DNA of 64,000 nt from Proteus faecis (GCF_003144395.1 NZ_PENZ01000001.1:1-64000); one strand, 5' to 3'; positions 19,809 to 29,675 are shown, counted from the first letter of the stretch. Program-made: numbers and translations. Notes: generated by a model from the sequence alone, not told the origin.

Positions 19809-21155
19809 ATGCTTTCTACAAAAGATATGCTCGTTCTTGGAATGATGGTTTTTGCACTCTTCCTTGGTGCTGGCAATATTATTTTCCCCCCTATGGCGGG
19901 TTTTCAATCGGGAAACCTCTGGTTTAGTACATCTTTAGGTTTCCTAGTTACTGGCGTCTTACTCCCATTCCTAACCTTAGTTATCGTTGCAATTCGTGGA
20001 CGTGGTGAGCGTCTTTCTATTGATTTACCTTCATGGGTTGCCGTCATCTTCTGGGTAGCACTGTATCTTATCGTAGGCTCTACTTTTGCGATGCCTCGTG
20101 TTACCAATACTGCTTATGAAATGGGTTTCTTACCTTTAGGGCTCGTTGAAAAAAATACGGCAACACATCTCACTTTCGCTCTTGTGTTTAACATCACCAG
20201 TATGTTCTTCATGTTAAAACAAGGCACGATGATAAGCGCCATTGGTAAATTTATGACACCCGCGCTCTTAATTCTGCTGGTTGTTGTTGGTATTGCTGTT
20301 GTGGCTAAACCAATTTCCCCAATTGGTGAACCGACAGGCCTGTATGCGGTAAATGGCTTCTTCTCTGGCTTTATTGATGGCTACCAAACCATGGATGTCC
20401 TTTCAGCTATGGCATTTGGCGGTATCGTGGCTCGTGCTTTATATACCAAAGGAATTACTGAACCACGCCAGATCGGTTTGATTACCGTAAAAGCGGGTAT
20501 GATTTCAGTCTTACTGTTAGCCGCACTTTATCTGTGCCTTTTCTACTTAGGTGCAACAAGCCACTCTGTTTCTGTTTTTGCTGATCCTGCACTCAATGCT
20601 ACTAACGGTGGTCAAATTTTCTCACGATATGTCGATGCGCTGTTTGGCTCTGTTGGTACGTGGTTAATGGGCGGGATTGTTTTATTAGCCAGTATGACAA
20701 CACTTGTAGGTGTAACAAGTGCTGCTGCTGACTACTTTGCGACATTCCATCACCGTTTAGGCTATCGCTTTTGGGTTGTGGTATTTACATTAATGACCAC
20801 AATTGTATCAACGTTTGGCCTTGATACATTATTACGAGTGACTATTCCTGCATTATTAATGATTTATCCAACCGCAGTCACATTAGTATTACTGCAATTT
20901 ATTCGTAATAAATTAAAAACGCCTCGCTTTACCTATCGCGTTACAATTGCCATCATCGTATTAATGAGTCTTTTCGATACGTTGAAACAATTGAAATGGT
21001 TAAATGCTGACTTACTGCAATTATTTAGCTATATCCCGCTTTCTGATTATGGTCTAGGTTGGGTATTACCTGGTGCGATTGCATTTATATTTTCGTTGGT
21101 GGTTAGCTTAAATCTTAAAGAAGAAAGCCTTCCAGTAGGAGATTCAGCGAAATAA
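19809..21155 (+). CDS. brnQ: BrnQ, branched-chain amino-acid:cation symporter
   Basis: LIVCS-family importer of leucine, isoleucine and valine coupled to Na+ (or H+), 448 residues with about 12 transmembrane helices. The N-terminal MLVLGMMVFALFLGAGNIIFPP and the GAGNIIFPPMAG motif are diagnostic. TSAAADYFATFHHRLGY lies in the middle of the protein. ATG follows CAGGTAG. Followed by a clear terminator. Confidence 0.92.
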   Translation: MLSTKDMLVLGMMVFALFLGAGNIIFPPMAGFQSGNLWFSTSLGFLVTGVLLPFLTLVIVAIRGRGERLSIDLPSWVAVIFWVALYLIVGSTFAMPRVTNTAYEMGFLPLGLVEKNTATHLTFALVFNITSMFFMLKQGTMISAIGKFMTPALLILLVVVGIAVVAKPISPIGEPTGLYAVNGFFSGFIDGYQTMDVLSAMAFGGIVARALYTKGITEPRQIGLITVKAGMISVLLLAALYLCLFYLGATSHSVSVFADPALNATNGGQIFSRYVDALFGSVGTWLMGGIVLLASMTTLVGVTSAAADYFATFHHRLGYRFWVVVFTLMTTIVSTFGLDTLLRVTIPALLMIYPTAVTLVLLQFIRNKLKTPRFTYRVTIAIIVLMSLFDTLKQLKWLNADLLQLFSYIPLSDYGLGWVLPGAIAFIFSLVVSLNLKEESLPVGDSAK

Positions 21156-21199
21156 GCAACAATATAACACCTAATTTGTAATGCTGATTGTAAGTTGAG

Positions 21200-21236
21200 A
21201 AAAAGCGTCTTCCAAATTCTATATTGGAGACGCTTT
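21200..21236. terminator. Terminator after brnQ
   Basis: AAGCGTCT-CCAA/TTGG-AGACGCTT hairpin with flanking A and T runs. Confidence 0.85.
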
Positions 21237-21284
21237 TTGCGTTTCTATTACTTAAATTTTTACTATCTATTCATCATAGAAAAC

Positions 21285-22124
21285 TTAAGTTCGGTATTTC
21301 TCAATCAATGCTCTTAAAATCGCTTCTGATTGAGCATCAGGGATCCCATTCGCTTTGCTCGCCCTAAAATGCATTTGGAAGGCCTTCACTACTTTTTGTG
21401 CATTATTATCTAATACACCATTTGTTGGTGTTTGATAACCATATTGCTGCAATAACTGTTGGAAAGTTGCAACGTCAACAGGCTCTGAAGGTTCTCTACC
21501 CGCTAAATAAGTTTGTACTAACGCCTTATCTGGCCAAGCACCTATTCCTTGGCTGGCTAATCTTTCCCAAGGAAATAAAGGCCCCGGATCAACTTTTCTG
21601 AGAGGTGCAATATCACTGTGACCCAAAACATTTTGAGGTTCAATATTATAGCGTTCAATAATATCTTTCATTACCACTGAAATAGTCACAATTTGGTCTG
21701 CAGTATAAGAATACCAATACCTAAACTTCCCATTATCACGATAACCCAAATTAACTATTTCAATCCCAATGGAGCAATTGTTTAGGCTAGTTGCATTTCC
21801 CCACTGACTAATACCTGCATGCCATGCAATTTCTCTTTCATCCACTAATGAAGTAATCACTGGTTTTCCATCAATCGATGATGGATGTGTAGGGATCAAA
21901 TAGTGACTACTGACTCGGCCAGCTGTAAGCACCTTAAACGAGCGTTCATCATCAAGGGCGGTATAGTGCATTACCAGATATTTTACACAGTCATTTGCTT
22001 CCTGCTTATTAGGAACAACTTTAACTATATATTCACCTCTATCGATAAATACGGGTTGCTTGGCACAACTGGTTAAGAGGCTTATTGCAATAAGTAATCC
22101 TATATAATACCGACTAGACCTCAT
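21285..22124 (-). CDS. amiD: AmiD-like N-acetylmuramoyl-L-alanine amidase lipoprotein
   Basis: Zinc amidase that cleaves the MurNAc-L-Ala bond, including anhydro-muropeptides, and acts at the outer membrane. From the ATG at 22124 (AAGGA seven bases upstream) it is 279 residues. It starts with a lipoprotein signal ending in the lipobox LLTSC, then an amidase_2 domain with the zinc histidines in YLVMHYTALDDER and VLGHSDIAPLRKVDPGP, and a C-terminal peptidoglycan-binding helix bundle (about 215-275). Matches the size and order of E. coli AmiD (YbjR). Confidence 0.92.
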   Translation of the reverse strand: MRSSRYYIGLLIAISLLTSCAKQPVFIDRGEYIVKVVPNKQEANDCVKYLVMHYTALDDERSFKVLTAGRVSSHYLIPTHPSSIDGKPVITSLVDEREIAWHAGISQWGNATSLNNCSIGIEIVNLGYRDNGKFRYWYSYTADQIVTISVVMKDIIERYNIEPQNVLGHSDIAPLRKVDPGPLFPWERLASQGIGAWPDKALVQTYLAGREPSEPVDVATFQQLLQQYGYQTPTNGVLDNNAQKVVKAFQMHFRASKANGIPDAQSEAILRALIEKYRT

Positions 22125-22164
22125 TTCTGATCCTTGATTAATTATTCCCAAAGCTAAATTGTAA

Positions 22165-22200
22165 TAAAAAAACCCATATTAAAAAATATGGGTTTTGAAT
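22165..22200 (-). terminator. Terminator of the alanine symporter gene
   Basis: AACCCATATT-AAAA-AATATGGGTT hairpin. On the minus strand it is followed by seven T residues. Confidence 0.8.
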
Positions 22201-22223
22201 TTTGACGCTTTTTTATGATTGCT

Positions 22224-23696
22224 TTAGTTATTGCTCACTTTTTCACATCGAACTAAAGGTTCATCAGGAATAATATTCTTATCCCAAATCCCTTCTTCAA
22301 TATCATCTTGCAACTCTGGATATTGTCGAATATCAAATGTAGGCACTAAACCTGCTTGTCGTTGCTGGTTATAATCTTTAACTAATTTTAAGGCGACACC
22401 AGAAAGTAAGATGATTGCAATTAAATTAGTCATTGCCATTAATCCCATAGAGAGATCGGCCATTTTCCAAACAAGAGGCATATCCGCTAAAGCACCAAAC
22501 ATCACCATGCCTAACACTGCTGAACGTAACAGGAATAGCCCTGTTGTGTGATTACGTTCAAGAAAAATCATATTACTCTCAGCATAAGCATAATTAGCAA
22601 TAATGGAGGTAAAAGCGAAGAAGAAAATTGCAATCGCAATAAAGGTGCTTCCCCATCCCCCGACACTCGATGACAAGGCCAATTGTGTTAATTGAATACC
22701 ATTAATACCTTCCGGATAACTGTCTAATACCCCCGATGATAAAATGATCACCGCGGTGGCACTACAAATAACCAAGGTATCCATAAAAACACCTAACATC
22801 TGAATATAGCCTTGAGATGCAGGATGTGGTGGATAAGGTGTTGCTGAAGCCGCAGCATTAGGTGCCGATCCCATCCCTGCTTCATTCGAAAAGAGGCCGC
22901 GCTGAATACCTTGAGTCATCGCTTGACTAATACCGTAAGCAACTGCACCTGCAGCGGCTTCTTGTAATCCAAACGCACTTTTAAAAATTAAAATGAAAAC
23001 TTCGGGTAAGCGTTCAATATGATCTGCAACGACCCAAAATGCTAATAATAAATAAGCTGTTGCCATAATAGGAACAACTAACTCAGCAACACGAGCAACC
23101 CAACGCAGGCCACCAAAAATAATAAATCCGCTCGTTAATACTAAAAAGAGCCCCACATAGAATGGATCAAAATTAAAGGCAGAAGCTGTAGCTTGAGCAA
23201 TCGAATTCGCTTGGACAGCATTAAAAACCAAGCCAAAAGCGATAATCAAGAAAATGGCGAAGAGAACCCCCATCCAGCGCATTTTTAGTCCTTTCGTCAT
23301 ATAATAAGCAGGACCACCTCGATAATTACCATCATCATCTTTTGTTTTATAAAGTTGCGCGAGTGTACTTTCTATTAATGATGTTGCCATGCCAATTAAA
23401 GCAACTACCCACATCCAAAAAATAGCGCCAGGACCACCCGCTGTTAAAGCAATCGCGACACCTGTCAAGTTACCAGTACCTACACGCGCAGCTAAACTGG
23501 TGCATAATGCCTGGAAGGAAGAGATCCCTGATTTATCTGACTTATGGCTATTTTTTAAAATAGAGAACATATGACTAAAATGTCGGATTTGTATAAATCC
23601 GGTACGGATAGTAAAGTAAATACCTACTCCGAGAAGCAAGTAGATAAGAACATATCCCCATAAAATGTTATTCGCAAAGTTTATTAGCCCTGTCAA
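22224..23696 (-). CDS. AGCS-family sodium:alanine symporter
   Basis: Alanine or glycine:cation symporter of 490 residues with about 11 transmembrane helices. Family marks include SFQALCTSLAARVGTGNLTG, GGPGAIFWMW, GGPAYYM and FSNEAGMGSAPNAAA. It resembles E. coli YaaJ and the AlsT/DagA proteins. Substrate is probably alanine, glycine or glutamine, and cannot be told from sequence by eye. Its upstream side faces a 1.3-kb intergenic region. Confidence 0.88.
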   Translation of the reverse strand: MTGLINFANNILWGYVLIYLLLGVGIYFTIRTGFIQIRHFSHMFSILKNSHKSDKSGISSFQALCTSLAARVGTGNLTGVAIALTAGGPGAIFWMWVVALIGMATSLIESTLAQLYKTKDDDGNYRGGPAYYMTKGLKMRWMGVLFAIFLIIAFGLVFNAVQANSIAQATASAFNFDPFYVGLFLVLTSGFIIFGGLRWVARVAELVVPIMATAYLLLAFWVVADHIERLPEVFILIFKSAFGLQEAAAGAVAYGISQAMTQGIQRGLFSNEAGMGSAPNAAASATPYPPHPASQGYIQMLGVFMDTLVICSATAVIILSSGVLDSYPEGINGIQLTQLALSSSVGGWGSTFIAIAIFFFAFTSIIANYAYAESNMIFLERNHTTGLFLLRSAVLGMVMFGALADMPLVWKMADLSMGLMAMTNLIAIILLSGVALKLVKDYNQQRQAGLVPTFDIRQYPELQDDIEEGIWDKNIIPDEPLVRCEKVSNN

Positions 23697-24475
23697 ATTA
23701 ATCCCCTTATGTAATAACGTATATAACCTATCCTTACATCGCTATTGAAATAAAAAAGTAAGCAGATATCGTGTAATTAAGTCAATTACTGATCCGAATC
23801 CGTCTTAAAGTAATATCAAGAATTACTGTGTGAAAAGCGAACCAAATGTAACACAATATTGTGTGCCATGTATATTTTTTGTTTATTTTTTTACATGTTA
23901 TTATTTTAATTTAATTATCTTATTAACTAAAGCAACCAATATTGAAAAATAAAAACCCTCTATATATCATTAAGATAAATAATTATTTCTTTATTTTATT
24001 AACGCAAAAAAGTAAGCTGAATACATTAATCATTAAGTTAATCAGTCATTTTAGAAAAAACACAAATAGAGTAAAAAAACATCAATTAATAATTTTCGCT
24101 ATTTATCTAAAATAAGATTTAAATGAACCATTAAAGCAATTAATTAAGATGTTTTTTAATATTCAATTTAACATTTCAGTAATTAACCTTTAAGAAATAA
24201 AGCTTGTTACTAAAATCGACAATAAATATTTCATATTTCTTCATCCAATAAAATGCTTTAATATTAATAAGATATTAAGACAAGATAAAAAAACAAACTT
24301 TACATTTTTATTTTATCACACCTATTAAATTCATTAATTCTAACATGATTTGTGATCTTTCATTTTTTATGAATACGATTGATTGTTTTCTTTTCTTTTT
24401 TTATTCACTTACTATTCATGAATAACTCTATTTTTTGAATATTAATTAAAGTTTATTTCATATTAATAAAAAAAT
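23697..24475. other. AT-rich intergenic sequence
   Basis: No coding sequence or structured RNA that I can support in this first part of the 1.3-kb gap between the symporter gene and holE. Very A/T-rich throughout, possibly bound by nucleoid proteins. Confidence 0.4.
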
Positions 24476-24476
24476 G

Positions 24477-24482
24477 TAGAAT
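24477..24482 (+). promoter_or_regulatory. -10 element of the ArcZ-like sRNA
   Basis: TAGAAT hexamer placing transcription start near 24489; the -35 is weak. Position inferred from the RNA end and hairpins. Confidence 0.4.
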
Positions 24483-24488
24483 CACGTA

Positions 24489-24586
24489 AGTTTACCTATT
24501 AACCATTTGGTTAATTTTATTTATACTATGTTTTTCCCTGGTGTTGTATTATTTTTCGCCCTGTTTCCACAACAGGGCATTTTTTC
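24489..24586 (+). ncRNA. arcZ: ArcZ-like small RNA
   Basis: About 97 nt. TTTCCCTGGTGTTG at 24533-24546 is the highly conserved ArcZ seed, identical to E. coli as I recall it. It is followed by an A/T linker and a GCCCTGTT-TCCAC-AACAGGGC terminator with ATTTTTT, the same layout as the processed ArcZ 3' half. A small 5' hairpin (TTAACC/GGTTAA) precedes it. ArcZ is Hfq-dependent, activates rpoS, and represses motility (flhDC) and other targets. In E. coli it lies beside arcB; here it sits between a symporter gene and holE. Confidence 0.82.
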
Positions 24587-24713
24587 ATCTCAATATTTTA
24601 GCGCTTTATCATAACTCCTTGTCAAATATTAAAAAATAAAAACACATAAAATATCCAATTAATAAATCATCATTATTCATCTATTCTTAATACAAAATCT
24701 TCTACTTTTTTCA

Positions 24714-24727
24714 TTGATCTAAATCAA
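24714..24727 (+). promoter_or_regulatory. FNR box
   Basis: TTGAT-CTAA-ATCAA, a perfect match to the FNR consensus TTGATN4ATCAA. A TATAGA -10-like hexamer lies at 24756-24761, giving a centre near -47. Downstream is holE, about 260 bases away, but a hairpin with a T-rich tail at 24968-24994 (GCTTGC/GCAAGC) intervenes, so the regulated transcript is uncertain. Confidence 0.5.
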
Positions 24728-25025
24728 ACAAAACATTCGCATTACTTACCTTTTTTATAGATAAACTGCTTTTTTTCTACTTTAAAACCTATTTAATAAA
24801 AGTTGGAAATGCTCACTCTATCATTAGATTTATTTAAATTACCCACAAAGTAGTATAACAATTAAAGAGATATAAAATTTTATTGTTATATTTAATCGAC
24901 TTGATTAAAAATCACCCAAAATAAAGTTCACTATTTTGCTATACATTAATGACTAATCTCTTTATCTGCTTGCATTAATAAGCAAGCTCTTTTACTTTAC
25001 GTATATTGTTATAGAGGGAAAGATA

Positions 25026-25259
25026 ATGAGTTATAACCTTTCAGAATTAACACAAGAAGAAAAAGATAAACTAAATATAAGCTTAGCCGCTTCAGGCGTC
25101 GCGTTTAAAGAACGCTATAACATGCCTGTCGTTGCAGATGCTGTTTTAAGAGAACAGCCTCAAGCTTTTCAAGCTTTCTTTCAAGAAAGACTGGTATTTT
25201 ATCGTGCAAGAAGCCAACACTATTCTCGTTTGCCTTATGAACCACCAGTAAAAAAATAG
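25026..25259 (+). CDS. holE: HolE, DNA polymerase III theta subunit
   Basis: Small theta subunit that binds and stabilises the epsilon proofreading subunit (DnaQ) in the Pol III core. 77 residues (E. coli 76). The helical core EEKDKLNISLAASGVAFKER, YNMPVVADAV and the C-terminal SRLPYEP match HolE closely. SD AGAGGGA precedes ATG. A second theta-like gene occurs in the prophage at 55260. Confidence 0.93.
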   Translation: MSYNLSELTQEEKDKLNISLAASGVAFKERYNMPVVADAVLREQPQAFQAFFQERLVFYRARSQHYSRLPYEPPVKK

Positions 25260-25289
25260 TCAAATACTCTCCACTATTTTGATAATGAC

Positions 25290-25326
25290 AAAAAAAAGAG
25301 ATAAACCTTAGTTTATCTCTTTTTCT
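25290..25326. terminator. Bidirectional terminator between holE and yebF
   Basis: AAAGAGATAAAC-CTTA-GTTTATCTCTTT hairpin with A and T tracts on either side. Confidence 0.85.
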
Positions 25327-25363
25327 TTCAATAGATTAATTAGAACTCACTATCATTAATCTA

Positions 25364-25753
25364 TTATTTAGGAGAAACATAAGTAATAGTATTGTCATCA
25401 CAATTGACTTGAACATTGTAACGAAGATCTGTTCTCGCCCCTCTTACATTCAATACCATCTGGTAGCTATTATCCATCTTGATAATTTCATTAGCATTGA
25501 TACTTGCAACAGGTTTTGAACCTAATGCATTTTTATCATCTTGCCAGCGAGGTAAACGATTCTGTAAATAATCATTCTTTACTCTTGCAACAAGTTGATT
25601 GTTATCTAAATTAACGCAACTCGCAAAAGGAGCAGAACGCACAATATCTTTATTAACATTTTCGATACTTTCTGCGGATACTCCAAAAGAAATAGCAAGC
25701 AAAAAACCTGCTCCAAGTATCCCTGTTTGACCAATAAACTTGCTTAATTTCAT
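25364..25753 (-). CDS. yebF: YebF-like secreted protein
   Basis: 129-residue protein with an N-terminal signal peptide (about 1-27, ending SVSA) and a YebF/Cmi-type domain. Matching features are SCVNLDNNQLVARVKNDYLQ near the start, RLPRWQDD, the VRGARTDLRYNVQVNC segment and two cysteines (about 46 and 119) that form a disulphide in E. coli YebF. YebF is exported to the medium; the related Cmi protein gives colicin M immunity. Function is unknown. As in E. coli it lies near holE. Confidence 0.85.
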   Translation of the reverse strand: MKLSKFIGQTGILGAGFLLAISFGVSAESIENVNKDIVRSAPFASCVNLDNNQLVARVKNDYLQNRLPRWQDDKNALGSKPVASINANEIIKMDNSYQMVLNVRGARTDLRYNVQVNCDDNTITYVSPK

Positions 25754-25849
25754 ATAACCCCCCGAAAATATCCCTTAAAACAGGATGTGTATTCATTAAG
25801 CATAGCACAGGGTTAATAACACAATTGTGACATTTGTTAAAAAAATGTT

Positions 25850-26032
25850 CTATTCATTCTCATCGTCAAATACGATAGAAACTGATTCGCGGGTGGTATG
25901 TTTCTCTCTCAACTCTTGAGCGACTAACTGAATTGCCTCTCCGCTACTCATTCCTTCAGCCATTAGAGATTGAATTTTTTCTACTGCTTTTTGCTGCTCT
26001 TCATGTGTTAATGTAGGCATTCCTAGAAACAT
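25850..26032 (-). CDS. yoaH: YoaH, UPF0181 family protein
   Basis: 60-residue soluble protein, close to E. coli YoaH in length and sequence: [37 protein letters not shown] and an acidic end FDDENE. It lies divergent to pabB, exactly as in E. coli. Molecular function is unknown. Confidence 0.93.
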   Translation of the reverse strand: MFLGMPTLTHEEQQKAVEKIQSLMAEGMSSGEAIQLVAQELREKHTTRESVSIVFDDENE

Positions 26033-26144
26033 AATGTTACTCTTATCTTTATTAACGTCTATTTTGTATTTACATGAGTGTAATCTTTTTGATTACAATT
26101 TATTGTGCGAATAATACAACACACTTTGTTTACATGGTCATAAG

Positions 26145-27530
26145 ATGGATATTCAATTACAACAACGTGAATTAATTTATACCCCAGATCTGGCACTACG
26201 GGTATTTTCTCCTATCGCGTCATTACCTTGGTCTAGTTTACTTCATTCTGGCTTTGCCGAACATCCTCATAATCGTTTTGATATTGTTGTTTCCGATCCT
26301 GTTGTGACTTTAGAAACTCGCAAACAAACGACAACAATTAAAGAAAAAAATGGCACAGTAAAACGTTCCAAAAAAGATCCCTTTACTCTCATTCAATCTG
26401 CATTAGAACAATTTGATTTTCACCCAGAATATAATGAGTCATTACCTTTTTTAGGTGGCGCTTTGGGTATATGGAGTTATGATTTAGGCCGTCGTTTTGA
26501 AAAATTACCTGAAATAGCGAAAAATGAACTTAATTTCGCAGATATGGCAATTGGTATTTATGATTGGGCACTTATTGTCGATCATCGCTTAAAAAAAGCC
26601 ACTTTAGTTGGCTATCATAATATTGATGAGCGCTTACAATGGTTAAAAAGCCAAACGTCCACATCTCTTGATTCTCAATTTACCTTAACAACAGATTGGC
26701 AATCAAACATCGATAGTGATGAATATAACGAGAAAATTGCTAAAATTCATCAATACTTGCTTTCAGGTGACTGTTATCAAGTTAACTTGGCTCAACGCTT
26801 TTGTGCAAACTATACTGGCAGTGAATGGAATGCATTCTTAACATTAAATCAAGCTAATAAAGCACCGTTCTCTTCTTTTATGTGTTTACCCAACAATTTT
26901 GTGATTAGTGTTTCACCTGAGCGCTTTATTCATTTAGCTAATAATAAAATAGAAACACGCCCAATAAAGGGAACACTTCCTCGTAAAGCATCACCTGAAG
27001 AAGATGATGAACAAGCACAATTATTAGCAAATTCGCGTAAAGATCGCGCAGAAAACTTAATGATTGTAGATTTAATGCGTAATGATATTGGAAAAGTTGC
27101 AGTAACAGGTTCAGTAAAAGTGCCAGAGTTATTTGTTGTTGAGCGTTTCCCAGCAGTACATCATTTAGTCAGTACAATTACAGCGCAGTTACCTTCTCAT
27201 TTAACTGCGACTGATTTATTAAGAGCAGCTTTCCCCGGCGGTTCTATCACGGGGGCCCCAAAAATCAGAGCGATGGAGATCATCGAAGAGCTTGAACCTC
27301 ATCGTCGCCATGGATACTGTGGTGCAATTGGTTATATCAGTTTTTGTGGCACAATGGACACCAATATCAGCATTCGCACTTTATTGACTGAAAAAAATAA
27401 AATTTACTGCTGGGCTGGAGGTGGTATTGTTGCTGATAGCGTTGCTGAAAAAGAGTACCAAGAAACATTCGATAAACTTGGGCAAATATTAACTGTTTTA
27501 AGTGAGTCTACTATCGATGACACCCATTGA
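26145..27530 (+). CDS. pabB: PabB, aminodeoxychorismate synthase component I
   Basis: Converts chorismate and ammonia (from PabA) to 4-amino-4-deoxychorismate for folate synthesis. 461 residues. Anthranilate-synthase-I fold: N-terminal domain (about 15-150, including PFLGGALGIWSYDLGRRFE) and chorismate-binding domain (about 190-455) with the PIKGT lysine that forms the covalent intermediate, DRAENLMIVDLMRNDIG and PGGSITGAPK. It overlaps nudL by 14 bases. Confidence 0.95.
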   Translation: MDIQLQQRELIYTPDLALRVFSPIASLPWSSLLHSGFAEHPHNRFDIVVSDPVVTLETRKQTTTIKEKNGTVKRSKKDPFTLIQSALEQFDFHPEYNESLPFLGGALGIWSYDLGRRFEKLPEIAKNELNFADMAIGIYDWALIVDHRLKKATLVGYHNIDERLQWLKSQTSTSLDSQFTLTTDWQSNIDSDEYNEKIAKIHQYLLSGDCYQVNLAQRFCANYTGSEWNAFLTLNQANKAPFSSFMCLPNNFVISVSPERFIHLANNKIETRPIKGTLPRKASPEEDDEQAQLLANSRKDRAENLMIVDLMRNDIGKVAVTGSVKVPELFVVERFPAVHHLVSTITAQLPSHLTATDLLRAAFPGGSITGAPKIRAMEIIEELEPHRRHGYCGAIGYISFCGTMDTNISIRTLLTEKNKIYCWAGGGIVADSVAEKEYQETFDKLGQILTVLSESTIDDTH

Positions 27531-28080
27531 TACTTTTATCAATCGTTTTCAACTCACATTACCGAATGACAAGGTAAATCAGCCTCTTGATACCCAAAAA
27601 TCGGCAGCCGTCTTGCTGCCGATTATTAATAAACCGAATCCAACATTATTATTAACTGAACGTGCATCAACGTTACGTTCTCATGCTGGGCAGGTTGCGC
27701 TACCCGGCGGTAAACGTGATCCTGAAGATAATAACCTTATTGTAACAGCACTAAGAGAAGCGCATGAAGAAGTCGCCATTCCTCCTAATGCAGTAACCGT
27801 TATTGGTCAATTAGCCCCGTTGCAAAGTTCTAGCGGATATTTAGTCACTCCTATTGTGGGCGTTATTCCTGCCGGTTTGCCTTTACGCCATAACCCTGCT
27901 GAAGTCGCCTCTATCTTTGAAATGCCACTAAGCCATGTACTTAATGCCCAACATTATCAACCTCTAGATTTTCATCGTGCTGGTGAAAATCATCGGATCT
28001 ACTTTTATCCCTATAATGGACATCTAGTTTGGGGATTAACCGCTGCTATTTTGCATAGACTCGCTTTACATATCACTTAA
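27517..28080 (+). CDS. nudL: NudL, CoA pyrophosphatase (Nudix)
   Basis: Nudix hydrolase likely to cleave coenzyme A and its derivatives. 187 residues from the ATG at 27517, which overlaps the pabB end. It has the CoA-specific UPF0035 motif LLTERASTLRSHAGQVALPGG just before the Nudix box GGKRDPEDNN...ALREAHEEVAI. Coupled to pabB as in E. coli. A GTG start at 27502 would add five residues. Confidence 0.92.
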   Translation: MTPIDTFINRFQLTLPNDKVNQPLDTQKSAAVLLPIINKPNPTLLLTERASTLRSHAGQVALPGGKRDPEDNNLIVTALREAHEEVAIPPNAVTVIGQLAPLQSSSGYLVTPIVGVIPAGLPLRHNPAEVASIFEMPLSHVLNAQHYQPLDFHRAGENHRIYFYPYNGHLVWGLTAAILHRLALHIT

Positions 28081-28264
28081 CTCACTATTTTATATTCAGC
28101 TTGTGCTTTTTATCACCACCTTCACAACTCTACTTAGCTATTTTAAAAAAATGTTGTAAACTACATCATTAACGGGACGATATAATCGTAAAAACGATCC
28201 CTTTACTATAAATAACTATATTTTATTCTTTTTAACCCTCTCTCTTATTATTAAGGAGTCTGAC

Positions 28265-29626
28265 GTGATTAGCGTTTTCGACATGTTTAAAGTGGGCATC
28301 GGACCATCTAGCTCTCACACCGTAGGGCCAATGAAAGCGGGTAAAGAATTTGTCGACGATTTAGTCAGCCAGGAATTGATTGCCTCTGTCACTCGCGTAG
28401 CTGTTGATGTTTACGGCTCCTTGTCTTTGACAGGCAAAGGTCACCATACTGATATCGCAATTATTATGGGGTTAGCAGGTAATGCACCAGCTACTGTCGA
28501 TATTGACAGCATTCCCGGTTTTATTCGTGAAGTTGAAGAAACTGGCAAGCTATCATTAGCAAACGGCTTAAAAGTGGTCGATTTCCCAGCAGAAAGCATG
28601 CATTTCAGCAATGACAACCTGTCATTACATGAAAATGGTATGACAATCCATGCTTTTGCTGACGACAAAGAAATCTATCGAAAAACCTACTACTCTATCG
28701 GTGGGGGTTTTATCGTTGATGAAGAAAACTTCGGTAAATCAACATTAAATAGCAAGCCTGTTTCATATCCTTATGCTAGTGCAGAAGAGTTATTAAAGCA
28801 CTGTAAAGAAACAGGTTTATCTATTTCTAGCTTAATAATGAAAAATGAGCTAGATCTGCATACTCAAGCAGAAATAAATGCTTATTTCGCTGATGTTTAT
28901 AAAACAATGCAAGAGTGCATTGAACACGGTTTAAATACAGAAGGCGTATTGCCGGGGCCATTACGAGTACCTCGTCGTGCCGCTGCATTAAATCGCTTAT
29001 TAACGTCAAGCAACAGCCTATCAAACGATCCAATGAAAGTTGTTGATCTGATCAATATGTTTGCACTGGCAGTTAATGAAGAAAACGCAGCAGGCGGACG
29101 CGTTGTAACAGCACCAACAAATGGTGCATGTGGTATTGTTCCTGCTGTATTAGCTTACTACGATCGTTGTATTGAACCCGTCACACAAGAGATCTACTTA
29201 CGTTATTTCTTAGCATCCGGTGCAATTGGTATTCTTTACAAAATGAACGCTTCTATTTCAGGTGCTGAAGTCGGTTGTCAAGGCGAAGTTGGCGTAGCTT
29301 GTTCAATGGCAGCTGCGGGTCTTGCTGAATTATTAGGTGGAAGCCCTGAACAAGTCTGTGTTGCTGCCGAAATCGGCATGGAGCACAACCTTGGTTTAAC
29401 TTGTGATCCAGTTGCAGGCCAAGTTCAAGTTCCTTGTATTGAACGTAATGCAATTGCTTCAGTTAAAGCAGTTAATGCCGCACGTATGGCTATCCGTCGC
29501 ACCAGTGAACCTCGTGTTTCCCTCGATAAAGTTATTGAAACTATGTATGAAACAGGTAAAGACATGAATGCTAAATACCGTGAAACATCACGCGGTGGTC
29601 TTGCAATTAAAGTGCAGTGTGACTAA
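28265..29626 (+). CDS. sdaA: SdaA, L-serine dehydratase (iron-sulfur)
   Basis: Deaminates L-serine to pyruvate with a [4Fe-4S] cluster. 453 residues, starting at GTG 28265 behind AAGGAG. The N-terminal MISVFDMFKVGIGPSSSHTVGPM is diagnostic for the beta domain. The catalytic alpha domain contains the cluster cysteines in GCQGEVGVACSMA, LTCDPVAG and QVPCIERNA. Length equals the E. coli enzyme. It closes the pabB-nudL-sdaA block. Confidence 0.96.
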   Translation: MISVFDMFKVGIGPSSSHTVGPMKAGKEFVDDLVSQELIASVTRVAVDVYGSLSLTGKGHHTDIAIIMGLAGNAPATVDIDSIPGFIREVEETGKLSLANGLKVVDFPAESMHFSNDNLSLHENGMTIHAFADDKEIYRKTYYSIGGGFIVDEENFGKSTLNSKPVSYPYASAEELLKHCKETGLSISSLIMKNELDLHTQAEINAYFADVYKTMQECIEHGLNTEGVLPGPLRVPRRAAALNRLLTSSNSLSNDPMKVVDLINMFALAVNEENAAGGRVVTAPTNGACGIVPAVLAYYDRCIEPVTQEIYLRYFLASGAIGILYKMNASISGAEVGCQGEVGVACSMAAAGLAELLGGSPEQVCVAAEIGMEHNLGLTCDPVAGQVQVPCIERNAIASVKAVNAARMAIRRTSEPRVSLDKVIETMYETGKDMNAKYRETSRGGLAIKVQCD

Positions 29627-29642
29627 TTAACGCTATCTAGAC

Positions 29643-29675
29643 GAAAAGCCATTCATTTTGAATGGCTTTTTTTAT
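29643..29675 (+). terminator. Terminator after sdaA
   Basis: AAGCCATTC-ATTTT-GAATGGCTT hairpin followed by seven T residues. Confidence 0.9.
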
